A DNA stretch of 64,000 nt from Clostridium yunnanense (GCF_016595795.1 NZ_JAENHN010000066.1:62001-126000); one strand, 5' to 3'. Positions 1-8,496 are shown, counted from the stretch's first letter. Program-made: numbers and translations. The notes: a model not told the origin generated them from the letters alone.

Positions 1-48
1 TTCCTTGAGGGGGGGGCCATTTCATAGATTTTAATTTTATGGAATATG

Positions 49-67
49 TTTGGCACGGAGTTTGCTT
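49..67 (+). promoter_or_regulatory. sigma-54 (-24/-12) promoter of the pentose/pentitol operon
   Basis: TGGCACG at 51-57, four bases, then TTGCTT at 62-67. The GG (52-53) and GC (64-65) lie exactly 12 bases apart, as SigL/RpoN promoters require. Transcription should start near base 76, about 60 bases before the first gene. Sigma-54 needs an enhancer-binding activator; none is in the window, so its gene and binding site should lie upstream. The match is direct; activity is inferred. Confidence 0.8.
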
Positions 68-140
68 ATATAAATTAACGTAAGAAAACTTTTAATAAAA
101 GATCTTTATAGAGGTCTTTGGGAAAGGAGAAATGACTGTT

Positions 141-1190
141 ATGAATGGAAAAATGAAAGCAGCAGTTATACATGGAATAGGTGATATAAGATTTGAGATG
201 ATAGACATTCCTAAAATAGGAGAAAATGATGTGCTAGTAAAGGTTAAGTATGCGGGGATTTGTGGTTCCGACTTGCCTAGAGCAATGGTTAGCGGTGCAA
301 GAAAATATCCTCTAGTTTTAGGACATGAATTCTGTGGTGAGATAGCTGAAATAGGAACAGCAGTTAATGGTTTTAAGGTAGGAGACAGAGTTGCAGTTGC
401 ACCACTGATTCCATGCGGTCAGTGTGAGTATTGCAAAGCAGGTAATTATGGTTTATGCGAAGATTATAACATAATAGGAACTGGAAGCGATGGAGCTTTT
501 GCAGAGTACACTAAGGTACCAAAGGAGCACATATTAAAAATATCAGATGAATTGGATTTTGAAACAGCTGCAGGAATAGAGCCAGCAACTATAGGTTATC
601 ATGGCCTTGAAAAAGCTGAAATTAAGCCAGGAGATACTGTAGTTGTTATGGGATGTGGCCCTATAGGTCAGTTTACTATTCAATGGGCTAAGATTTTTGG
701 AGCTTCAAAGATAATAGCAGTAGATATTTTCGCTGAAAAGCTTGAACTTTCTAAGCAGTTAGGTGCTGACATAACTGTTAACTCAAAGGAATGTGATGCA
801 GTACAAACAATTCTTGAGCTTACAAAAGGTGGAGCAGATGTAGTAGCTGAAACTGCTGGAAGCAAGTTTACTCAGGAACAGGCAATCTTGGTTGCTAAGA
901 AGAAAGGAAGGATAGTTTTCTTAGGAATATCACATTCAGATCTACCATTAAAGGAAAATGGAATTGAAAAAGTATTACGTGGAGAGATAAAGATTCAAGG
1001 TTCATGGAATTCATATACATCCCCATACCCAGGTAAAGCATGGCATGCAACTATTGATTTTATGGCAAAAGGACAAATACAGTTTAAACCAATGATATCA
1101 CATAAAATTGGGGTCGAAGAGGTTGGTCAGTATTTATCAGACATGGCAAATAGAAAGATTTACTTTAATAAAGTTCTAGTACAATTTTAG
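141..1190 (+). CDS. Zinc-dependent polyol-phosphate dehydrogenase (galactitol-1-phosphate dehydrogenase-like)
   Basis: Medium-chain NAD(P)-dependent alcohol dehydrogenase that should oxidise a polyol phosphate to a keto-sugar phosphate in the cytoplasm. Counting from an upstream ATG at 132, the catalytic-zinc motif CGSD (Cys44) and GHE (His65-Glu66) are visible, as are the structural-zinc cysteines 95, 98, 101 and 109 and a GCGPIG nucleotide-binding turn near residue 175. Length is normal for the family. The AAAGGAG at 123-129 is too close to the ATG at 132, so the ATG at 141 is preferred. It is the first gene after the sigma-54 promoter and is followed by transketolase, rpe and rpiB. A pentitol phosphate (arabitol, ribitol or xylitol type) giving xylulose- or ribulose-5-phosphate is therefore a more natural substrate than galactitol-1-phosphate. 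That substrate is inferred from context. Confidence 0.85.
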   Translation: MNGKMKAAVIHGIGDIRFEMIDIPKIGENDVLVKVKYAGICGSDLPRAMVSGARKYPLVLGHEFCGEIAEIGTAVNGFKVGDRVAVAPLIPCGQCEYCKAGNYGLCEDYNIIGTGSDGAFAEYTKVPKEHILKISDELDFETAAGIEPATIGYHGLEKAEIKPGDTVVVMGCGPIGQFTIQWAKIFGASKIIAVDIFAEKLELSKQLGADITVNSKECDAVQTILELTKGGADVVAETAGSKFTQEQAILVAKKKGRIVFLGISHSDLPLKENGIEKVLRGEIKIQGSWNSYTSPYPGKAWHATIDFMAKGQIQFKPMISHKIGVEEVGQYLSDMANRKIYFNKVLVQF

Positions 1191-1207
1191 TTAGAAAGGT
1201 GATTAAA

Positions 1208-2026
1208 ATGAACTCATTGATACTTAAAAATATTGCGAAAAACATACGTCTTAATATTGTGGATATGATAACAGAAGCAAAGTCTGGACATCCAGGAGGA
1301 TCCTTATCAATAGTAGAGATACTTACAGTTTTATATTTCAATGAAATGGATATAAATCCGGACAATCCTAAATGGTCAGAAAGAGATAGATTTGTATTGT
1401 CAAAAGGACATGCAGCTCCTGCCTTATATGCTACTTTAGCTGAAAGAGGATATTTTTCTAAGGGAGAACTAAAAAACTTAAGAAAATTCGGTTCAATATT
1501 ACAAGGACATCCTGATATGAAGAAAGCTCCAGGGGTTGATATGTCAACTGGGTCTTTAGGACAAGGTCTGTCAGCAGCAAATGGAATGGCTTTGGCAGCA
1601 AAGCTAGATAAAAGTGACTATAGAGTGTATACAATCCTAGGTGATGGTGAGTTACAGGAAGGTCAAGTTTGGGAAGCTGCAATGAGTGCAGCACACTATA
1701 AGTTAGACAACTTATTAGCTTTTATAGATTTAAATGGATTGCAAATAGATGGCTCAAATGAAGAAGTTATGAATGTAAGTCCAGTAGATAAAAAGTTTAA
1801 AGCTTTTGGATGGAATGTTGAAGTTGTAGATGGACATGATATAGAACAAATAAAAAATGCACTTTCCAATGCAAAGGATGTTAAGAATATGCCTACAGCA
1901 ATAATTTGTAAGACCGTTAAAGGTAAAGGCGTTTCCTTTATGGAAAATCAAGCTTCTTGGCATGGAACTGCTCCAAATGGAGAACAGAAAGATCAAGCGA
2001 TAAAAGAACTTAAAGGAGGAGAGTAA
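1208..2026 (+). CDS. Transketolase, N-terminal (thiamine diphosphate) subunit
   Basis: First half of a split transketolase, which moves two-carbon units between ketose and aldose phosphates in the non-oxidative pentose phosphate pathway. It carries SGHPGGSLS near the N-terminus and the thiamine-diphosphate motif GDGE...N (GDGELQEGQ...DLNGLQIDG) near residues 145-180. About 272 residues is the usual size of the N-terminal half. The ATG at 1208 follows AAAGGTG at 1195-1201; a GTG at 1199 is possible but lies inside that ribosome site. The C-terminal half follows after two bases, so the subunits are co-translated. Split transketolases are common in clostridia. Confidence 0.95.
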   Translation: MNSLILKNIAKNIRLNIVDMITEAKSGHPGGSLSIVEILTVLYFNEMDINPDNPKWSERDRFVLSKGHAAPALYATLAERGYFSKGELKNLRKFGSILQGHPDMKKAPGVDMSTGSLGQGLSAANGMALAAKLDKSDYRVYTILGDGELQEGQVWEAAMSAAHYKLDNLLAFIDLNGLQIDGSNEEVMNVSPVDKKFKAFGWNVEVVDGHDIEQIKNALSNAKDVKNMPTAIICKTVKGKGVSFMENQASWHGTAPNGEQKDQAIKELKGGE

Positions 2027-2028
2027 AG

Positions 2029-2946
2029 ATGAATATAGCTACTAGAGAAGCTTATGGAGAAGCCTTAAAGGAACTTAGCAAAAATGAAAAGATAGTAGTT
2101 CTTGATGCTGATTTAGCTAAGGCTACTAAAAGTATTGAATTTAAAAAATTTGCTCCTGAGAGATTTTTTGATATGGGGATAGCAGAAGGAGATATGATAG
2201 GAACTGCAGCGGGACTTGCTGCTTGTGGTAAGATTCCATTTGCTAGTACCTTCGCAATGTTTGCTGCAGGAAGAGCCTTTGAACAGATAAGAAATTCAGT
2301 GGCTTATCCAAATCTAAATGTTAAAATAGCAGCTACTCATGCAGGGGTAACTGTAGGTGAAGATGGGGGTAGCCATCAGGCAATAGAGGATATTTCTCTT
2401 ATGAGAGGCATTCCAAACATGGTTGTTATTAGCCCTTCTGATGCGGTTGAGGCAAAGAAAGCAATTCTTGCAGCAGCAGAATATTACGGACCAGTATATA
2501 TAAGATTAGGAAGAGCTGCAACTCCAGTGATACATGAAGAAGATTATAATTTCAGAATAGGAAAAGGAGAAATACTTACACACGGAGAGCATGTAGTTAT
2601 AATAGCTACTGGAATAATGGTTGCAAAAGCGCTAGAGGCCGCAGAGGTTCTAAAAGGCGAAGGAATCAATGCAACAGTGGTAAATATTCATTCAATAAAG
2701 CCTTTGGATAGTGAGCTTATAGTTAATTTAGCTAGAAAGATAGGAAAGGTTGTAACTGTGGAGGAGCATAGTGTTGTAGGGGGATTAGGTTCTGCAGTAG
2801 CAGAAGTATTATCAGAACAATGCCCAACAATAATGAGAAGAATTGGTCTACAAGATGTTTTTGGTCAGTCAGGAACTCCTGATGCGTTACTAAAACATTA
2901 TAACCTAACTGTTGAAAACATAGTAGCTACAGTTAAAGAACTTTAA
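2029..2946 (+). CDS. Transketolase, C-terminal (pyrimidine-binding) subunit
   Basis: Second half of the split transketolase, containing the pyrimidine-binding domain and the C-terminal regulatory domain. Visible features are the catalytic-glutamate region FFDMGIAEGDM near residue 50, THAGVTVGEDGGSHQ near 105-120, and the C-terminal motif VTVEEHSVVGGLGSAV. GGAGGAG lies just upstream of the ATG. The 305-residue length fits the family. It works as a heterodimer with the gene directly upstream, acting on xylulose-5-phosphate made by the next gene product (Rpe). Confidence 0.95.
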   Translation: MNIATREAYGEALKELSKNEKIVVLDADLAKATKSIEFKKFAPERFFDMGIAEGDMIGTAAGLAACGKIPFASTFAMFAAGRAFEQIRNSVAYPNLNVKIAATHAGVTVGEDGGSHQAIEDISLMRGIPNMVVISPSDAVEAKKAILAAAEYYGPVYIRLGRAATPVIHEEDYNFRIGKGEILTHGEHVVIIATGIMVAKALEAAEVLKGEGINATVVNIHSIKPLDSELIVNLARKIGKVVTVEEHSVVGGLGSAVAEVLSEQCPTIMRRIGLQDVFGQSGTPDALLKHYNLTVENIVATVKEL

Positions 2947-2962
2947 GAAAAGGAGAGTAGAG

Positions 2963-3622
2963 ATGGATATAAAGATATCACCTTCTATACTAGGCGCTAA
3001 CTTTTGTAATTTAGAAAAGGATATAAAGACTCTCGAAGAGGGAGGAATAAAGGCTATACACATAGATGTTATGGATGGTAATTTTGTTCCTAATATAGCC
3101 TTTGGTCCTGATCAGATTAAAATGTTAAGAAAGATAAGCAGCACTCTAGAATTTGATGTTCATCTAGTGGTAGCAAATCCAGAGATATTCATTGATTCTT
3201 TAGTTGAAGCAGGTGCTGATACAATAACTGTGCATGTAGAAACTTGCACACATTTATATAAAACCATACACACAATTAAGAGCTTTGGTATTAAGGCTGG
3301 TATTGCGTTAAATCCAGCTACACCAATAGAAACAGTTAAACATGTAAGAGAGATGGTTAATAAAGTTCTTATTATGACTGTAGAGCCAGGATTCGGAGGA
3401 CAAGCTTTTATTCCTGGTATGAAGGAAAAAATAAGAGAACTAAATGAGCTTAAGCTAAGCAATGGTTTAGATTTTGAAATCCAAGTTGATGGGGGGATAA
3501 ATCTAGAAAATATAAGTAATGTTATTGAACTTGGATGTACAGATATAGTAGTTGGATCTGCAATGTTCGAGAACAACAATATCTGCGAGACTCTAAATCA
3601 GTTTAATAGCAAGATTAGCTAA
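2963..3622 (+). CDS. rpe: Ribulose-phosphate 3-epimerase
   Basis: Interconverts ribulose-5-phosphate and xylulose-5-phosphate in the cytosol. It is a 219-residue TIM barrel with the family signatures HIDVMDGNFVPN (metal-binding His and Asp), MTVEPGFGGQ and the phosphate-binding VDGGI...VVGSAMF. AAAGGAG precedes the ATG. It lies 16 bases after the transketolase subunit and before a phosphohexomutase and rpiB. This supplies both substrates of transketolase from ribulose-5-phosphate. Confidence 0.97.
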   Translation: MDIKISPSILGANFCNLEKDIKTLEEGGIKAIHIDVMDGNFVPNIAFGPDQIKMLRKISSTLEFDVHLVVANPEIFIDSLVEAGADTITVHVETCTHLYKTIHTIKSFGIKAGIALNPATPIETVKHVREMVNKVLIMTVEPGFGGQAFIPGMKEKIRELNELKLSNGLDFEIQVDGGINLENISNVIELGCTDIVVGSAMFENNNICETLNQFNSKIS

Positions 3623-3661
3623 AAATATCTAAGTATTTTTAATAAAAAGAAGGTATTTATT

Positions 3662-5194
3662 ATGATAGAAGAACTTAAAAAACTTCAAAGTGGCACTGAT
3701 ATCAGAGGTGTAGCTATAGAGTATGACAATCTTAAGTGTAATCTTACTGTTGATAAGGTAAGAGCCATAGGTTATGGTTTTGCAGCATGGATAAAAACTA
3801 ACAAATCAGATAAGGAAGATAAGGTAAAGATATCAGTAGGCATGGATTCGAGGTTGTCAGGACCAAGCTTAAAAACTGCAATAATTGAAGTATTAATGCA
3901 GTCTGGGTGTGAAGTTTATGATTGCGGTATGTGTACAACTCCAGCTATGTTTATGACAACCATTGTGGAGCCTTATAAGTGTGATGGAGCAATTATGATA
4001 ACTGCCAGTCATCTTCCTTATTATTATAATGGACTTAAATTTTTTACGGTGAATGGTGGCTGTGAAAAAGAAGACATAACAAATATATTAAAACTTGCAG
4101 CTAACTTTAAAAGTATTGTTTCCAATAGTGGTGAAGTGAAGTCAATAAGTTTTATTGATGAGTATGCAGAGATATTAGTTAACAAAATAAGGAAAGAAGC
4201 CGCTTTAACTACTGAAATTAAAGTAGAAAAGCCTTTGGCAGGAAGCAAGATTATTGTGGATGCAGGAAACGGAGCTGGGGGATTTTTTGCAGGTAAGGTT
4301 TTAGAAAGCTTAGGAGCAGATACAGAAGGAAGTCAATTTATTGATCCTGATGGAAGGTTTCCGAATCATATACCTAACCCAGAGGACAAAGAAGCTATGA
4401 ACTCTTTAAGTAGAGCTGTCTTGAGACATAAAGCAGATCTAGGAATAATATTTGACGCTGATGTTGATAGGGCTGCAATAGTTAGTAAAGATGGAAAAGA
4501 AGTAAACAAAAATTCATTGATAGCTCTGATTTCATCTATAGTACTTGAAGAACATCCAAAATCTTATATTGTTACTGACTCAGTTACTTCCACAGGGCTA
4601 AGTAAATTTATAGCTGATCAAGGTGGAGTTCATCATAGATTCAAACGAGGTTATAAAAATGTAATAAATGAAGCTAAACATCTAAATTTAGAAGGCAAGG
4701 AATGTCATTTGGCAATAGAAACTTCAGGCCATGCAGCATTAAAAGAAAACTATTTTTTAGATGATGGAGCATACTTGATTGCTAAAATATTAATAAAGAT
4801 GGCTAAGTTAAGGAAAGATGGAAAGGAAATTTCTTACCTTATAAATGATTTAAAAGAGCCTAAAGAGAGTTCAGATATTAGATTGAAAATAAATACAGAA
4901 GATTTTAGAGCTTATGGTGAAAAAATAATATCCGAACTTAGAACATGTGTAAATGATTTACCTGGATGGAGCATAGAACCGGTAAATTATGAAGGAATAA
5001 GAGTAAACTGTGATAAAGCTAATGGCGATGGATGGTTCTTACTAAGGCTTTCCTTACATGAACCAGTACTGCCTTTAAATATAGAGTCCGATTCTTATGG
5101 TGGAATTAATATCATACTAGATAGACTTAAAAGTTTTTTAGAAGAATATCCACATTTAGATTGTACGGATATGAAGATCAAGGAGATGATTTAA
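3662..5194 (+). CDS. Phosphohexomutase-family protein (phosphoglucomutase/phosphomannomutase-like)
   Basis: Alpha-D-phosphohexomutase superfamily enzyme that shifts a phosphate between C1 and C6 (or C5) of a sugar. The phosphoserine loop TASHLPYYYNGLKFF lies near residue 120, the metal loop reads DADVDR near 270 where most relatives have DGDxDR, and the sugar loop is IETSGHAAL. At 510 residues it is longer than the usual 450-470. It overlaps the rpiB start by one base and is flanked by pentose-phosphate genes, so the natural substrate might be a pentose phosphate or a hexose phosphate. The family is clear; the substrate is not. Confidence 0.8.
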   Translation: MIEELKKLQSGTDIRGVAIEYDNLKCNLTVDKVRAIGYGFAAWIKTNKSDKEDKVKISVGMDSRLSGPSLKTAIIEVLMQSGCEVYDCGMCTTPAMFMTTIVEPYKCDGAIMITASHLPYYYNGLKFFTVNGGCEKEDITNILKLAANFKSIVSNSGEVKSISFIDEYAEILVNKIRKEAALTTEIKVEKPLAGSKIIVDAGNGAGGFFAGKVLESLGADTEGSQFIDPDGRFPNHIPNPEDKEAMNSLSRAVLRHKADLGIIFDADVDRAAIVSKDGKEVNKNSLIALISSIVLEEHPKSYIVTDSVTSTGLSKFIADQGGVHHRFKRGYKNVINEAKHLNLEGKECHLAIETSGHAALKENYFLDDGAYLIAKILIKMAKLRKDGKEISYLINDLKEPKESSDIRLKINTEDFRAYGEKIISELRTCVNDLPGWSIEPVNYEGIRVNCDKANGDGWFLLRLSLHEPVLPLNIESDSYGGINIILDRLKSFLEEYPHLDCTDMKIKEMI

Positions 5195-5631
5195 TGCTTG
5201 CATTAGGCTGTGATCATGGAGGTTATAGACTTAAAGAGATAATAAAAGATTATCTGGATAAGAAGAGTATTCAATATAAGGATTTTGGGTCCTTTTCGGA
5301 AGAAAGTGTTGATTACCCTGAAATAGCTATTAACCTAAGTGAAGAAGTTGCTAAAGGAAATTATGATAAAGGAATTCTTTGCTGTGGTACAGGTGTAGGA
5401 GTATCTATAGCTTCTAACAAGGTTAAAGGAATACGTGCTGCTTTGGTTGGAGATTGTTTCACAGCAAAAGCAACAAGAGAACATAATGACTCGAATGTTC
5501 TGTGCCTAGGGGGAAGAGTAATAGGAGAAGAATTAGCTCTTATGATTATTGATATCTGGCTTAATACTGAGTTCATAGGTAAGCATCACACTAAGAGATT
5601 AGATCAGATTGCAGACTATGAAAATAAATGA
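5194..5631 (+). CDS. rpiB: Ribose-5-phosphate isomerase B
   Basis: Interconverts ribose-5-phosphate and ribulose-5-phosphate; RpiB/LacAB family. It begins MLALGCDHGGYRLK, with the motif CGTGVGVSIASNKVKGIRA (catalytic Cys) near residue 65 and a phosphate-binding His/Arg later. The ATG at 5194 overlaps the preceding TAA (TAATG) and follows AAGGAGATG, so the start is translationally coupled; an upstream in-frame TTG at 5161 is rejected. About 145 residues is normal. It is the last gene before a 250-base structured gap and araD. Confidence 0.95.
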   Translation: MLALGCDHGGYRLKEIIKDYLDKKSIQYKDFGSFSEESVDYPEIAINLSEEVAKGNYDKGILCCGTGVGVSIASNKVKGIRAALVGDCFTAKATREHNDSNVLCLGGRVIGEELALMIIDIWLNTEFIGKHHTKRLDQIADYENK

Positions 5632-5647
5632 TTAAAGGTCGTTATAA

Positions 5648-5747
5648 ATACAGGATATTAAATTAAGTGGTCATCCATCTGAAAAAATCATTTAATTCTA
5701 ATAGCTCGCTCATAGAGCATCTCCTGTATAACCACTTAAATTTAAAG
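5648..5747 (+). ncRNA. Candidate structured leader with pseudoknot topology upstream of araD
   Basis: A long stem pairs TTAAATTAAGTGGT (5658-5671) with ACCACTTAAATTTAA (5731-5745), 14 pairs with one bulged A. ATACAGGA (5648-5655), outside the first strand, is complementary to TCCTGTAT (5722-5729) inside the loop. The two helices interleave as a-b-a'-b'. They can form a pseudoknot or exclude each other as a switch. A small GCTC/GAGC hairpin lies in the loop. No T-run follows, so it is not a simple terminator. The remaining gap to araD is AT-rich with small ATATA palindromes. Confidence 0.45.
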
Positions 5748-5879
5748 GATCCTATTAACCATATAAAAATATAAAAATTTATGAATATATGATTATATAA
5801 ATTTTAAAATATATAATTATAAAATTATATAAATATATAGTCATACCAACGATTTGAGAGATAATGGAGGTATATTATA

Positions 5880-6578
5880 ATGTTAGAAGAATTAAAGAAA
5901 AAGGTATTAAAAGCAAATTTGGATTTACCTAGGCATGGATTGATTAAGTTTACTTGGGGAAATGTAAGTGCTATAGATAGAGAAAGTGGATTAGTTGTAA
6001 TTAAACCAAGTGGAGTAGAGTATGACGATATGACTGAAGAGGATTTGGTGGTAGTAGATTTAGAGGGAAATGTGGTTGAAGGAAGCTTAAGACCATCATC
6101 AGATACTCCTACTCATTTAGTTTTATATAAAAATTTCAAAGACATCGGAGGAATAGTTCACACTCATTCACAATGGGCTACTACTTGGGCTCAAGCTACA
6201 AAGAGTGTTCCAGCTCTTGGTACAACACATGCGGATCATTTTTACGGTACAATTCCTTGTACTAGAGAGTTAAATGAAACTGAGATAAAAGGACAGTATG
6301 AGGAAGAGACTGGTAATGTCATAGTTGAGACTTTTAAAGATACAGATCCAAATCATATGCCTGGAGTATTGGTTTATAGTCATGGGCCATTCACTTGGGG
6401 AAAAGATGCAGATGACGCAGTACACAATGCAGTTATCTTAGAAGAAGTTTGTAAGATGGCTTACGATACTTTAAATTTAAATTCGGATATAGATTCAATA
6501 GATAATAATTTATTAGACAAGCACTTCTTAAGAAAACATGGTGCTAACTCTTATTATGGACAATCAAATAGAGGGTAG
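5880..6578 (+). CDS. araD: L-ribulose-5-phosphate 4-epimerase
   Basis: Class II aldolase-fold epimerase that converts L-ribulose-5-phosphate to D-xylulose-5-phosphate. The zinc ligands are seen in [13 protein letters not shown] near residue 95 and in SHGPFTWG near 170. [15 protein letters not shown] is characteristic of AraD rather than FucA. Length 232 is typical. GGAGG at 5866-5870 is well placed for the ATG. It follows rpiB after a structured 250-base gap and delivers xylulose-5-phosphate to the upstream transketolase. No araA or araB is present, so the L-ribulose-5-phosphate must come from genes elsewhere or from another route such as L-xylulose/L-ribulose phosphate metabolism. Confidence 0.93.
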   Translation: MLEELKKKVLKANLDLPRHGLIKFTWGNVSAIDRESGLVVIKPSGVEYDDMTEEDLVVVDLEGNVVEGSLRPSSDTPTHLVLYKNFKDIGGIVHTHSQWATTWAQATKSVPALGTTHADHFYGTIPCTRELNETEIKGQYEEETGNVIVETFKDTDPNHMPGVLVYSHGPFTWGKDADDAVHNAVILEEVCKMAYDTLNLNSDIDSIDNNLLDKHFLRKHGANSYYGQSNRG

Positions 6579-6590
6579 ATAAAACTTTAT

Positions 6591-6688
6591 AGAGTTCCTA
6601 ACTCAACTATTAATTTATACATGCCCTAAAATCCCCAGAAGCCGGGATTTTAGAACAAGTATAAATTAAGTTTCGATATAGGAACTCT
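6591..6688 (+). repeat. Family B palindromic element, copy B1 (98 bp, 10-bp perfect ends)
   Basis: Ends AGAGTTCCTA (6591-6600) and TAGGAACTCT (6679-6688) are perfect inverted repeats. An inner 52-base hairpin (6614-6665, ends TTTATAC/GTATAAA) is flanked by TTAA at 6610-6613 and 6666-6669. Copy B2 (20772-20869) has the same length in the opposite orientation. It lies in the gap after araD and could also act as a terminator-like or mRNA-stabilising hairpin. Confidence 0.85.
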
Positions 6689-6794
6689 TTAGTAGCATGA
6701 TAAATTAAAAATAAATCGTGCTACTAATTTTTTTAAAATGATTAAAGTTGTAATATACATCTAATAGAAATATTGTTTATGAGAGGTAGAGAAG

Positions 6795-7451
6795 ATGTTA
6801 GAGAAGTTAAAAGAAGACTTGTTAGAGGTTGCTCAAGAAGCAGATAGACTTATGCTATGTAAGCACAAGTCTGGAAACTTCAGTATTTATGATGTAGAAA
6901 CAGGATTTGTTGTAGTGACACCAGCAGGAAAAGATCGTAATAAGTTGAGCTCGGACGATATTTGTGTTGTAGATTTAGAGGCAAATGTTATCGAAAGCAA
7001 AGCTAATCTAAAACCAACTAGCGAATTACTAATGCATTTACAGATATACAAAGTAAGAAAGGATGTAAAGGCTGTAGTTCATACACATTCTAAATTTGCC
7101 ACTACCTTTGCAGTATTAAAAAAAGAGATTCCTGCTATAGTATATGAATGCTCAGTACTAGGTTTAAAAAGTGGGGTTATACCAGTGGCACCATATGCAA
7201 CACCAGGAACAAAAGCTCTTGCCCATAGTGTAATAGATCCAATTCAGATATCCGATGCAATTCTCTTAGAAAGCCATGGAGTAGTAACTTGTGACGAAAC
7301 AATAGAAGAGGCACTTTTAAAGGCAAGTTATGTTGAAGAATTAGCTGAGATATATTATAGAGCACTTATGTTAAATCAAGGAAAAGAACCTAATATAGTA
7401 AGCTTAGAAGAACTAAATAAATGGAAATATCCTTCTGAAATTATTTTTTAA
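6795..7451 (+). CDS. Class II aldolase/adducin-family protein (L-fuculose-1-phosphate aldolase-like)
   Basis: Zinc-dependent class II aldolase-fold enzyme that probably cleaves a ketose-1-phosphate into dihydroxyacetone phosphate and an aldehyde. HTHSKFATTFAVL near residue 95 gives two zinc histidines, LLESHGVVTCD near 155 the third, and HKSGNFS near 24 matches the phosphate-binding N-terminus. Length 218 fits FucA-type aldolases. GAGAGGTAG precedes the ATG. It sits after araD, separated by repeat B1. It is more like FucA than AraD. Possible substrates are fuculose-, rhamnulose- or ribulose-1-phosphate; the sequence does not decide. Confidence 0.75.
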   Translation: MLEKLKEDLLEVAQEADRLMLCKHKSGNFSIYDVETGFVVVTPAGKDRNKLSSDDICVVDLEANVIESKANLKPTSELLMHLQIYKVRKDVKAVVHTHSKFATTFAVLKKEIPAIVYECSVLGLKSGVIPVAPYATPGTKALAHSVIDPIQISDAILLESHGVVTCDETIEEALLKASYVEELAEIYYRALMLNQGKEPNIVSLEELNKWKYPSEIIF

Positions 7452-7627
7452 AACTATTACAAAACAATAATCAACTTTCAGTAACACATTCTCGTTATGT
7501 AAATATAATGATTAAGTAAATAAATTTCTTCGAGAAATATGGAAAAGTTTTAAAAAAATCCTTCTTTAATTTAGTATTAGGTGGGATTTATGTTTACTTA
7601 AATTATTAATTTATAAGGAGAATCTAC

Positions 7628-8248
7628 ATGAAAAATTTTAAAAGAATTAGTGTCGTATTTTTGACCCTCATACTTTCAGTTGTAACTTTAATATCTTGCG
7701 GTGGACCAAAAACAACTCCAGAAGAGAGTGCGAAAATAATTTTAGATGTAGTGATAAAAGATGATAAGAGTAGTATAGATAAGGTAGGTATAACTGAAAA
7801 AGAATATACTGGTATAAGAGAAGCTTTTGAGAATGGGTTGATGAAGGGGATTTCATCTGCAGGAGTAGATAAAAATATATTAACAAATGAAGTAAAAGAT
7901 AAGTTTAAGAGCGATATACTTACAGGTTTAAAGAAAGTAAAATATGAGGTGAAGAAAATATCTGAAGATAAAGATACTGCAAAGGTAGAAGTGAAATTAA
8001 GTGGGTTTGATATGAATAAGATAGGAAAAGCTGCTCAAGATGAACTTAAGAAAAAGTATGAGGCTAATCCATCTATGACTGAAAAAGATATCTACCAAGA
8101 ATCCTTTAAAATTGTTGGTGGAAAAATAGCTGATGGTGTTCTTGTTGAAAATCCAAAGACTATGACTTTGACTTTTACTAAAGAAAAAAACGTATGGATG
8201 CCAAAGGAAAGTGAGTTAGTTAACTTGATGTCTGCAATAGTAAATTAA
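7628..8248 (+). CDS. Putative lipoprotein of unknown function (DUF5105-like)
   Basis: Secreted lipid-anchored protein. It has a basic start, a hydrophobic stretch and the lipobox LISC with Cys24, followed by GGPKTTPEESAKIILD. The mature part is lysine- and glutamate-rich, about 180 residues, and is predicted to be mixed alpha/beta. It resembles clostridial lipoproteins carrying a DUF5105-like domain, but that match is from memory of the pattern only. AAGGAG precedes the ATG. It stands alone between the sugar genes and the pyr leader. Its function is unknown. Confidence 0.6.
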   Translation: MKNFKRISVVFLTLILSVVTLISCGGPKTTPEESAKIILDVVIKDDKSSIDKVGITEKEYTGIREAFENGLMKGISSAGVDKNILTNEVKDKFKSDILTGLKKVKYEVKKISEDKDTAKVEVKLSGFDMNKIGKAAQDELKKKYEANPSMTEKDIYQESFKIVGGKIADGVLVENPKTMTLTFTKEKNVWMPKESELVNLMSAIVN

Positions 8249-8268
8249 CTATAAATTTACACGATAAG

Positions 8269-8297
8269 TTGACAGCTTATATAATAAGTGATATCCT
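8269..8297 (+). promoter_or_regulatory. Promoter of the pyr operon
   Basis: TTGACA at 8269-8274, a 17-base spacer, and TATCCT at 8292-8297. The -35 is perfect; the -10 matches four of six. It lies just upstream of the PyrR-type leader. Confidence 0.65.
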
Positions 8298-8310
8298 ATG
8301 TTTAACAATT

Positions 8311-8495
8311 AACCTTTAACTTGATCCAGAGAGATCAATAAGGAAGTTATATTAATGCTAAAAAGAAGATAAACCGAGCAGAGTTATAAGTATATCCTAG
8401 TATTTTATGTGTACTTATGTAACATAAATAATTTATGGTTTATCTGTTTGCTACCGTAGCGATATTATGCCTTCCTTTATAGGAAGGCTTTTTTA
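8311..8495 (+). promoter_or_regulatory. PyrR-type transcription attenuator of the pyr operon
   Basis: An anti-antiterminator hairpin (8311-8348) carries the conserved PyrR loop GATCCAGAGAGATC between CCTT and AAGG strands. Next are the antiterminator strands AGATAAACC (8367-8375) and GGTTTATCT (8437-8445). An intrinsic terminator follows: GCCTTCC-TTTATA-GGAAGGC (8469-8488) and a T-run to 8495. With uridine nucleotides bound, PyrR stabilises the first hairpin and lets the terminator form. The pyrR gene is not in this window. Confidence 0.85.
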
Positions 8496-8496
8496 T

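Noticed and set aside
1-48. End of an upstream gene
   Set aside because: No open frame with recognisable protein sequence in the first 48 bases; too short to judge.
5760-5845. AT-rich repeats before araD as a replication origin or CRISPR-like array
   Set aside because: They are irregular ATATA runs with no constant repeat, spacer length or DnaA-box clusters.
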